41,123 nucleotides of DNA from Comamonas sp. lk. GTDB lineage: Bacteria > Pseudomonadota > Gammaproteobacteria > Burkholderiales > Burkholderiaceae_C. The translations under genes and the position numbers were made by a program. The DNA is taken from NCBI GenBank assembly GCA_945861345.1, contig CAMATX010000013.1:1-41123 (forward strand), read 5' to 3'. Shown one piece after another: positions 34,922 to 41,123 of the stretch; within the stretch, counting starts at the first letter, position 1; every line of letters starts with the position of its first letter. The notes beneath the pieces are model-generated. The model was not told the origin of the DNA, ran no database searches, and was given only the letters and a program-made list of their open reading frames with translations.

Positions 34922-34935
34922 TAACGCACTTTTTC

Positions 34936-36435
34936 ATGACCAAGCCCCAAGCACAAACCAAGCCGATTCGATTTATCCAGGCCGGTCGCCTGCGCACCTT
35001 GCACGATGTGCCGCCCGAGCGCACCGTCTTGGAGGTTTTGCGCGAGGATTTGCACCAAACCGGTACCAAAGAGGGCTGCGGTGAGGGCGATTGTGGTGCC
35101 TGCACCGTGGTGCTGGGCGAGCTGCGCGGCGGCCAATTGCACACCCGGGCGGTCAATAGCTGCATCCACATGGCCCATGCGCTCGATGGCCTGGCCTTGT
35201 GGACGGTGCAAGACCTGCCCGGCCCCGAGGGCCATTTGCACCCCGCCCAAGAGGCGTTGGTGCAGTACCACGCCTCGCAATGCGGCTTTTGCACCCCCGG
35301 TTTTGTGATGAGCTTGGCCGCGCTCTACCAAAACCAGGGCGGCGCACCGGTGAGCCGGGCCACGGCCCAGCAGGCTTTGTCGGGCAATTTGTGCCGCTGC
35401 ACGGGCTACCGCCCCATCGTGGACGCGGCCTGCAGCATGCACCAACTGCCACCGGCCAGCCTGGACAACCCGGCCCTGCGCCAGCAACTGCGCGCCTTGG
35501 CCACCGACGCCAAACCTGGCGCCGATGCCAAGCCCGCCACCGGCGCCTACCTGGCCCCGCGCACCTTGCCCGAGCTGCTGGCCCTGCGCAAACGCCACCC
35601 TCGCGCGCAGCTGGTGGCCGGCTGCACCGACGTGGGTCTGTGGGTGACCAAGCAGCACCGCCAGTTCGGGCAGGTGATAGACACCACCCGCGTGGAAGAA
35701 CTGCGCCAGATCGACCGCTACCGCCACCACATCGCCATTGGCGCGGCAGTGCGCCTGAGCGAGGCTTTTGCCGCTTTGTGCCAGGACCGCCCGCAGCTGC
35801 AAAGTTTTGCCGACCGCTTTGCCGGCATTCCGGTGCGCAACGCCGGCACACTGGGCGGCAATGTGGCCAACGGCTCGCCCATTGGTGACTCCATGCCCTT
35901 GCTCATCGCGCTGGGTAGCAACATCGTGCTGGCCAGCAGCAAGGGCTACCGCGAAATGCCGCTCGAAGCGCTGTACACCGGCTACCGCAGCACCCTGATG
36001 CGCCCCGACGACGTGCTGGCCTGGATCAAAGTGCCGCGTCCGCAAAAAGGCGAGTTCAGCCGGGTCTACAAAGTCTCTAAGCGCACCGAGGACGATATTT
36101 CTGCCGTCTGCCTGGCGCTGCAAGTGCACATTCGCAAAGGCGTGGTGGCGCAGGTTTCGCTAGGCGCAGGTGGTGTGGCCGCCACGCCCGCGCGCGCCGC
36201 TGCCACCGAGGCGGCTTTGCGCGGCCAGCCCTGGACCGAGGCTACCGTGCGCGCCGCCATGGACACGCTGCGCGCCGAGTTTGCGCCCATCTCGGACATG
36301 CGTGCCAGCGCCGCCTACCGCCGCCAGGTGCTGGGCAATTTGCTCTGGCGTTTTTGGCTGGAAAGCCAGGGCACACCGGCCATCGATATCCACGCGCTGC
36401 AAACAGGCCCTGTGGCCTTGGAGGCCCAGCCATGA
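34936..36435 (+). CDS. xdhA: Xanthine dehydrogenase small subunit (2Fe-2S and FAD domains)
   Basis: A 499-residue electron-transfer subunit. The plant-type 2Fe-2S cluster motif is GCGEGDCGAC with a distant fourth Cys (Cys48, 53, 56, 76). The second cluster is CGFC...CRC (Cys116, 119, 153, 155). A FAD domain follows, with LVAGCTDVGLW and AGIPVRNAGTLGGNVANGSP, then a CO-dehydrogenase flavoprotein C-terminal domain. It passes electrons from the molybdenum subunit to NAD. The ATG at 34936 is preferred to the TTG at 34906, which lies in the operator. Its stop overlaps the xdhB start (ATGA). It works with the divergent importer and the xdhB product in hypoxanthine/xanthine oxidation to urate. Confidence 0.94.
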   Translation: MTKPQAQTKPIRFIQAGRLRTLHDVPPERTVLEVLREDLHQTGTKEGCGEGDCGACTVVLGELRGGQLHTRAVNSCIHMAHALDGLALWTVQDLPGPEGHLHPAQEALVQYHASQCGFCTPGFVMSLAALYQNQGGAPVSRATAQQALSGNLCRCTGYRPIVDAACSMHQLPPASLDNPALRQQLRALATDAKPGADAKPATGAYLAPRTLPELLALRKRHPRAQLVAGCTDVGLWVTKQHRQFGQVIDTTRVEELRQIDRYRHHIAIGAAVRLSEAFAALCQDRPQLQSFADRFAGIPVRNAGTLGGNVANGSPIGDSMPLLIALGSNIVLASSKGYREMPLEALYTGYRSTLMRPDDVLAWIKVPRPQKGEFSRVYKVSKRTEDDISAVCLALQVHIRKGVVAQVSLGAGGVAATPARAAATEAALRGQPWTEATVRAAMDTLRAEFAPISDMRASAAYRRQVLGNLLWRFWLESQGTPAIDIHALQTGPVALEAQP

Positions 36436-38768
36436 GCAGCGCCCAAGCACCTGGCAAAGAGCTTGCCGCCCCCTTAGCCGCCAGTGGCCGCGACGCGCCC
36501 CACGAAAGCGCCCATGCCCAGGTGGCCGGTGCTGCCACGTATGTGGACGATATGCCCGAGCTGCAGGGCACGCTGCATGCCGCGCCCATTCTCAGCACCG
36601 TAGCCCACGGCCGCCTGCGCGGCGTGGACAGCGCGGCCGCCCGCGCCATGCCCGGCGTCGTGGCCGTCGTGCTGGCCGCGGACATTCCAGGCGACCCGAT
36701 GCTGGCCTCTTTTGCCGGCGACGAGCCCATTTTTGCGCGCGACACGGTGCAGCACATCGGCCAGGTGGTGGGTCTGGTGGTGGCGCGCACCGTCATGCAG
36801 GCGCGCCGCGCCGCGCGCGCCGTGCTGCTCGATATCGAACCCTTGCCACCGGTGCTGACCGTGGAGCAGGCCCTGGCCGCGCAAAGCTATGTGCTGCCGC
36901 CTGTTTTTGTGCGCCGCGGCGATGCGCAAGCCGCCCTGCAAAGCGCCGCCCATACCCTGAGCGGCCGCCTGGAAGTGGGCGGACAAGAGCATTTTTATTT
37001 GGAGGGGCAGGTGGCCTACGCGCTGCCCCAAAGCCAGGGCCAATGGACGGTGCACAGCAGCACCCAGCACCCGGCCGAAGTGCAGCACTGGGTGGCGCAC
37101 GCCCTGGGTCTGCACAACCACGCGGTGCAGGTGCAATGCCGGCGCATGGGCGGCGGCTTTGGCGGCAAAGAAACGCAGGCCGGCCATGTCGCCGTGTGGG
37201 CCGCAGTAGCCGCCCATGCCGTGGGCGCGCCAGTCAAGCTGCGCCTGGACCGCGACGACGACTTCATGATTACCGGCAAGCGCCACCCCGTGGTGTGCCA
37301 CTACACCGTGGGCTACGACGACAGCGGGCGCCTGCACGGCCTGCAACTGCACATGGCGGTGAACTGCGGCTTTAGCGCCGACCTCTCCGGCCCGGTGGCC
37401 GATCGCGCGATTTTTCACAGCGACAACGCGTACTTTTTGCAAGACGTGGAGATCGCCTCCTACCGCTGCAAAACCAACACCCAAAGCCACACCGCCTTTC
37501 GCGGCTTTGGCGGCCCGCAGGGGGTGATCCTGATTGAAACCATCATGGGCGACATCGCCCGCGCGCTGGGCCAAGACGCCTTGGATGTGCGCCTGCGCAA
37601 CCTCTACAGCGACGAGCCCCTGGCCCCGGGCGCCGCCGCCCGCCGCGACACCACGCACTACCAAATGAAGGTGGAGGACAACATCCTGGCGCCGCTGCTC
37701 ACGCGCCTGCAAAGCAGCGCGCAGTACCGCCAGCGCATGCAAGAAGTGGCCCGCTGGAATGCCAGTGCGCCGGTGGTGCGCCGGGGGCTGGCGATAACAC
37801 CAGTCAAGTTCGGCATCAGCTTTACCGCCACGCTGTTTAACCAGGCCGGCGCGCTGGTGCATGTGTACCTGGACGGCAGTGTGCGCGTGCACCACGGCGG
37901 CACCGAGATGGGACAGGGCTTGCACACCAAAATCAGCCAAATCGTCGCCGACGAGCTGGGGGTGCCGCTGGCCTCGGTGCTGTGCAGCGCCAGCGATACG
38001 CACACCATCCCGAATGCCTCGGCCACGGCCGCTTCAGCAGGCACCGACCTCAATGGCCGCGCCGCCCAATTTGCCGCCCGCCATGTGCGCGACAACCTGG
38101 CCGCTTTTGTGGCCGGCCTTGACGGCTGCGGCGCAGGCGCTGTGGAGTTTGGCGGCGGGCAAGTGCGCTCGCCCAAAAACACGCGCCGTTTTGAGGACGT
38201 GGTGCAAGCCGCCTATGCCAACCGCATCCAGTTGTGGAGTGATGGCTTTTACCGCACGCCCAAAATCCATTACGACAAAACCACGCTCACCGGCCGGCCT
38301 TTTTTCTACTTCGCTTACGGCGCCGCCTGCACCGAGGTGGCCATCGACACCCTGACCGGCGAGACGCGGGTGCTCAAGGTCGACATCCTGCACGACGTGG
38401 GGCGCAGCATCAACCCGGCGCTGGACATCGGCCAGATCGAGGGCGGTTTTGTGCAAGGCATGGGCTGGCTGACCAGCGAGCAACTGGTTTGGAATGCCCA
38501 AGGGCATCTGAGCACACACGCGCCAAGCACCTACAAAATCCCCACCGCGGGCGACGTGCCCGAACACTTCAAGGTGGACTTGTGGCCCGAGCCCAACCGC
38601 GAGGACAACGTCTTTGGCTCCAAAGCCGTGGGCGAGCCGCCTTTCATGCTGGCCATCAGCGTGTACGAAGCCATTCGCCACGCGATTGCTAGCTGTCGCA
38701 GCGGCGCGGTGTATTTAGAGGCGCCTGCCACGCCAGAGCATGTGCTGCGGGCGCTGCAAGCGCAGTAG
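36432..38768 (+). CDS. xdhB: Xanthine dehydrogenase molybdopterin-binding large subunit
   Basis: A 778-residue catalytic subunit that hydroxylates hypoxanthine and xanthine at the molybdenum cofactor. Visible are HVSAH-like HESAHAQVAGAATYVDDMPEL near the start, GGGFGGKE and FRGFGGPQG (cofactor contacts), GGTEMGQGLHTK, and the catalytic glutamate in SKAVGEPPFML (Glu735). Length is normal for the XdhB type. It is coupled to xdhA by a 4-nt overlap. xdhC, the cofactor-insertion chaperone often placed just after, is absent here; a toxin-antitoxin pair lies convergently 18 nt downstream instead. Confidence 0.94.
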   Translation: MSSAQAPGKELAAPLAASGRDAPHESAHAQVAGAATYVDDMPELQGTLHAAPILSTVAHGRLRGVDSAAARAMPGVVAVVLAADIPGDPMLASFAGDEPIFARDTVQHIGQVVGLVVARTVMQARRAARAVLLDIEPLPPVLTVEQALAAQSYVLPPVFVRRGDAQAALQSAAHTLSGRLEVGGQEHFYLEGQVAYALPQSQGQWTVHSSTQHPAEVQHWVAHALGLHNHAVQVQCRRMGGGFGGKETQAGHVAVWAAVAAHAVGAPVKLRLDRDDDFMITGKRHPVVCHYTVGYDDSGRLHGLQLHMAVNCGFSADLSGPVADRAIFHSDNAYFLQDVEIASYRCKTNTQSHTAFRGFGGPQGVILIETIMGDIARALGQDALDVRLRNLYSDEPLAPGAAARRDTTHYQMKVEDNILAPLLTRLQSSAQYRQRMQEVARWNASAPVVRRGLAITPVKFGISFTATLFNQAGALVHVYLDGSVRVHHGGTEMGQGLHTKISQIVADELGVPLASVLCSASDTHTIPNASATAASAGTDLNGRAAQFAARHVRDNLAAFVAGLDGCGAGAVEFGGGQVRSPKNTRRFEDVVQAAYANRIQLWSDGFYRTPKIHYDKTTLTGRPFFYFAYGAACTEVAIDTLTGETRVLKVDILHDVGRSINPALDIGQIEGGFVQGMGWLTSEQLVWNAQGHLSTHAPSTYKIPTAGDVPEHFKVDLWPEPNREDNVFGSKAVGEPPFMLAISVYEAIRHAIASCRSGAVYLEAPATPEHVLRALQAQ

Positions 38769-38786
38769 GGTGGCTGGGGGCGCCGT

Positions 38787-39041
38787 TTAGGCTTTATTTT
38801 TTGCGGGCCACTCGTCGCCTGCCGCTGGCGCATTTCTGGCGACTTTGTCCCATGCTTTTTGGGCGGCTTTGGCGTCAGCGAGGGCGCCGCGTTTTTCAAA
38901 AAATGCAGCCGTTTCCATGGCGCTGATTTTTTCGGCGATAGCCACCACAAAAAACTGATTCATCGTCGTGTCATCTTGCGCGGCGATGCGTTTGGCCGCA
39001 GCCTTTAAGGACTCTGGTAGGCGCAATGCGTATTGGCTCAT
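38787..39041 (-). CDS. Ribbon-helix-helix antitoxin of the second PIN module
   Basis: An 84-residue protein. MSQYALRLPESLKAAAKRIA and DTTMNQFFVVAIAEKI give the CopG/HicB-like ribbon-helix-helix pattern, and the acidic-to-basic tail ends EWPAKNKA. The start overlaps the upstream PIN gene stop by 4 nt, so translation is coupled, with the toxin gene first and the antitoxin second, the reverse of the vapBC pair at 29334. It should neutralise the toxin and bind the operator near 39500. It ends 18 nt from the convergent xdhB stop. Confidence 0.82.
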   Translation of the reverse strand: MSQYALRLPESLKAAAKRIAAQDDTTMNQFFVVAIAEKISAMETAAFFEKRGALADAKAAQKAWDKVARNAPAAGDEWPAKNKA

Positions 39042-39493
39042 GGTGGGAATTCCTGGTTTCGCGGTAATTGAAATTGGACAAAGACCTGGGCTGGGTTGCG
39101 CACCGCCAGACCAAAGCGTGCGGCGGGGCCAAAGTCGCGGGCGTTAAACGTGACCAAGGCTTGCGCTTGGGCGTTGACTGCGGCCTCGAGCACCATTTCA
39201 TCAGCCGGGTCTTTGAGTTGAGGGCGCCACTGGTAATGGGTGCGAATAGGCGCAATCAAACCCGCAAGCTCGTTCAAAATGGCATCGATGTCCTGCGCAA
39301 GCAGCCCACTGGCTTGTAATTGTGTCGGGCGTTTTAAGACCGCCTCGTATTCCAAAAACAAGGCCGGACTGCAACACATTTGCACTCGACCGATTCGTAT
39401 GAGCTGTATCAGGGCAAACGAGGGGCCGAGCCGGCTGCGCATCGCCGCCACCAAGATATTGGTGTCCAAGACCAGGCGAGGTGGATTTATCAT
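39038..39493 (-). CDS. PIN-domain toxin, COG1569-like
   Basis: A 151-residue PIN-family protein of the kind annotated as putative toxin component. The first acidic site is RLVLDTNILVAAMRS (Asp10); LFLEYEAVLKRP, the central DPADEMVLEAAVNAQAQALVTFNARDF region and a further acidic cluster complete the nuclease site. The target RNA is unknown. It precedes its antitoxin (4-nt overlap) and lies 28 nt after ttuD on the same strand. An inverted repeat covers its start codon. Family placement is good; toxicity is inferred. Confidence 0.83.
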   Translation of the reverse strand: MINPPRLVLDTNILVAAMRSRLGPSFALIQLIRIGRVQMCCSPALFLEYEAVLKRPTQLQASGLLAQDIDAILNELAGLIAPIRTHYQWRPQLKDPADEMVLEAAVNAQAQALVTFNARDFGPAARFGLAVRNPAQVFVQFQLPRNQEFPP

Positions 39494-39507
39494 ATCGCCA
39501 ATGATAT
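39492..39507. promoter_or_regulatory. Inverted repeat over the PIN toxin start codon
   Basis: ATATC (39492-39496) and GATAT (39503-39507) flank GCCAAT and overlap the toxin ATG (39491-39493). Position and symmetry fit a ribbon-helix-helix autoregulatory operator; the half-sites are short and AT-rich, so chance is possible. Confidence 0.35.
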
Positions 39508-39521
39508 CAAAAAACCTTGGT

Positions 39522-40841
39522 TCAAGTGATCAAAATTGCCCGAAAGTCGTTCACATTGGTATGCGTCGGGCCGGTGACGACCAGGTCGTCCAGGGCTGAG
39601 AAAAAGCCATAAGCGTCGTGGCGCGCCTGGTGGCTGGCTAAAGACACGCCGGCGGCTGACGCGCGTGCCAGGGTGTCTGGGCCTACGCGGGCGCCAGCGT
39701 TGTCCTCCACGCCGTCGATGCCGTCGGTGTCCGCTGCCAGCGCCCAGACGCCGGGTATGGCTTGCAGCGCCTGGGCCAGGCCCAAACAAAACTCGCCGGC
39801 CCGCCCGCCCCGTCCCGGCGCCGAACCCGGCAGCGGCGGGCCGATAGTGACGGTGGTCTCGCCGCCGCTTAGCAGCACGCAGGGCTTGGTAAACGCGCCC
39901 TGGCCCTTGGCCACTGCGCGGGCCAAAGCGCCATGCACTTTACCCACTTCCAGCGACTCGCCCTCGATCTCGTCGCTCAGGATGTAGGCGGCCACGCCGG
40001 CGGCGCGCGCCGCATCGGCCGCTGCCTGCAGCGATTGCTGGGGCGTGGCGATCAGCTGGTAGCGCTGGCCTGCAAAGCGCGCATCGTCGGGCGTGGGCGT
40101 CTCCAGGCTGCTATCGGCCCAGGCGGCGCGCACCGCCTCGGGTACGGCAATACCGTAGCGCTGCATGATGGCCAGCGCGTCGGCGCAGGTGCTGGCGTCG
40201 CCCACGGTGGGGCCGCTGCCGATGGTGGAGGGGTCATCACCCGGCACGTCGCTAATGGCCAGCGTCAGCACGTGCGCAGGCGTGCAGGCCAGCGCCAAGC
40301 GCCCGCCTTTGATGCGCGAGAGGTGCTTGCGCATGCTATTGATCTCTCCAATATGCGCCCCGCAGCGCAACAGTTCTTTGTTGATGCGCTGCTTGTCGGC
40401 CAGGCTCAGGCCCAGGGCGGGCAGCGTCAGCAGCGCCGAGGCGCCGCCCGACATCAGGCACAGCACCAGGTCGTCGGCAGTCAGGCCTTCGGTCAGCGCC
40501 AGGATGCGCCGGGCCGCCTGCTCGCCAGCTGCGTCGGGCACCGGGTGGGCGGCCTCCAGCACCTCGATGCGCTGCGCCACACCTGCCGGGCGCGGGGGAA
40601 TGTGGCCGTAGCGCGTCACCACCAGGCCCGACAGGGGCGCATCAAGCGGCCACAGCGCCTCTATCGCCTGCGCCATGGCGCCCGCCGCTTTGCCCGCACC
40701 CAGTACGAGCGTGCGTCCGCGCGGCGGCGGCGGCAAAAACTGCGCGGTGTTATGCAAAGGCAGTGCGCGCGTGACAGCGGCGTCATACAAGCTGCGTAAA
40801 AAAACGGGGGGGTCAGCAAGCGGGTTCATGGTCTGCATCAT
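39522..40841 (-). CDS. ttuD: Glycerate 2-kinase / MOFRL family (TtuD)
   Basis: Phosphorylates D-glycerate to 2-phosphoglycerate, feeding glyoxylate-derived carbon into glycolysis. The 439-residue protein has LVLGAGKAAGAMAQAIE near the N-terminus, VLCLMSGGASALLTLP, LRCGAHIGEINSMRKHLSRIKGGRLA, ISDVPGDDPSTIGSGPT and, in the C-terminal MOFRL domain, LLSGGETTVT and ADTDGIDGVEDNAGA. All are family hallmarks. Three in-frame methionines (40841, 40838, 40829) compete for the start; the first is listed, and none has a clear ribosome-binding site. Its place beside purine-catabolic genes fits use of glyoxylate from allantoin breakdown via tartronate semialdehyde and glycerate (inference). Confidence 0.9.
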   Translation of the reverse strand: MMQTMNPLADPPVFLRSLYDAAVTRALPLHNTAQFLPPPPRGRTLVLGAGKAAGAMAQAIEALWPLDAPLSGLVVTRYGHIPPRPAGVAQRIEVLEAAHPVPDAAGEQAARRILALTEGLTADDLVLCLMSGGASALLTLPALGLSLADKQRINKELLRCGAHIGEINSMRKHLSRIKGGRLALACTPAHVLTLAISDVPGDDPSTIGSGPTVGDASTCADALAIMQRYGIAVPEAVRAAWADSSLETPTPDDARFAGQRYQLIATPQQSLQAAADAARAAGVAAYILSDEIEGESLEVGKVHGALARAVAKGQGAFTKPCVLLSGGETTVTIGPPLPGSAPGRGGRAGEFCLGLAQALQAIPGVWALAADTDGIDGVEDNAGARVGPDTLARASAAGVSLASHQARHDAYGFFSALDDLVVTGPTHTNVNDFRAILIT

Positions 40842-40883
40842 AAAGTGGCAAGCCTGAGCCCGTGGCTACGGCACAATCGGCGC

Positions 40884-41123
40884 ATGGCCACTTTGCTGAT
40901 ACACAACGCCCACACCGTGGCCACGCAAAACGACCAAGGCGAGGAGCTGCGCGAGACTTCGGTGCTGGTGCGCGATGGCCTGATCGCGGCTATCGGCCCG
41001 GCCAGCGACATGCCGCACATGGCCGACGAGGTGATCGACGCGCGCCACTACTTGCTGGTGCCGGGCATGGTCAACACGCACCACCATATGTTCCAGTCGC
41101 TCACCCGCGCTATCCCGCAGGTG
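40884..41123 (+). CDS. Amidohydrolase, 8-oxoguanine/guanine deaminase-like (TRZ/ATZ family), 3' end cut off
   Basis: The first 80 codons of a metal-dependent amidohydrolase of the TRZ/ATZ group. LLIHNAHTVATQNDQGEEL leads into VLVRDGLIAAIGP and then LVPGMVNTHHHMFQSLTRA, where the HH(H) pair (66-68) binds the metal. The MVNTHHHMFQSLTRA stretch is especially like 8-oxoguanine deaminases (conversion to urate); other TRZ/ATZ chlorohydrolases remain possible. It is divergent from ttuD across 42 nt and runs off the window edge. Context with xanthine dehydrogenase and a nucleoside importer supports purine deamination. Confidence 0.8.
   Translation, partial: MATLLIHNAHTVATQNDQGEELRETSVLVRDGLIAAIGPASDMPHMADEVIDARHYLLVPGMVNTHHHMFQSLTRAIPQV

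Noticed and set aside
34813-34935. Purine riboswitch ahead of the importer operon
   Set aside because: I looked for the conserved three-way-junction core on both strands and saw none; the region fits protein operators better.
36474-38003. Minus-strand open frame of 509 codons opposite xdhB
   Set aside because: Low-complexity His/Ala/Gly/Val translation, no domain, antisense to a conserved xanthine dehydrogenase subunit.
1-41123. CRISPR array, tRNA or rRNA genes
   Set aside because: No regularly spaced direct repeats and no tRNA- or rRNA-like stretch were recognised; a covariance-model scan would be needed to exclude a tRNA fully.

Overview
The window reads as chromosomal DNA of a GC-rich betaproteobacterium, most likely order Burkholderiales and probably a Comamonadaceae-type organism. 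The assignment is an inference from protein character and gene neighbourhoods: rhodanese-grxC-secB-gpsA, DUF3460-scpA-panB-panC, a doubled cyanophycin synthetase locus, and the purine-catabolism block. No rRNA, tRNA, CRISPR array or intact insertion sequence was seen. Genes are tightly packed, with many 1-10 nt overlaps and no gene-free stretch longer than 300 bases.

Left part (1-3077): the start of gpmA (glycolysis, cut by the window edge) faces a forward cluster of a rhodanese-like membrane protein, glutaredoxin 3 (grxC), the export chaperone secB and glycerol-3-phosphate dehydrogenase gpsA. A strong intrinsic terminator lies between grxC and secB.

Cyanophycin locus (3086-12282): two cyanophycin synthetase paralogues lie in tandem on the minus strand (cphA' then cphA). 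Facing them are a fused ABC exporter with an unusual N-terminal extension, a DUF1854 protein and an aldehyde dehydrogenase. The two synthetases are degenerate in complementary places: cphA' keeps the N-domain His/Glu motif but has lost the Mur-ligase P-loop and C-terminal domain, while cphA has the reverse. This is the most interesting feature of the window.

Housekeeping block (12279-26213): panC, panB, scpA and a DUF3460 gene on the minus strand (pantothenate synthesis, chromosome segregation); nadC-nadA on the plus strand (NAD synthesis); a large lipoprotein metallopeptidase of the ImpA/M60-like type that looks like an insertion; then an ABC ATPase without a visible permease, miaA, a MATE transporter and mutL on the minus strand, and a DedA membrane protein.

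Accessory stretch (26218-30100): an MFS transporter with an FAD-dependent amine oxidase, a frameshifted and truncated HlyD-family adaptor remnant, and a VapBC-type toxin-antitoxin pair with a probably leaderless antitoxin gene, closed by a bidirectional terminator.

Purine-catabolism block (30121-41123): a complete BMP-family ABC importer (ATPase, two permeases, lipoprotein) is divergent from xanthine dehydrogenase xdhAB across an intergenic region with a LysR-type-looking operator. Glycerate kinase ttuD and the start of an 8-oxoguanine/guanine-deaminase-like amidohydrolase follow. Together they suggest uptake of purine nucleosides or bases, deamination and oxidation to urate, and recovery of ureide-derived glyoxylate carbon through glycerate. 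A second PIN-domain toxin-antitoxin pair, with the toxin gene first, sits between xdhB and ttuD.
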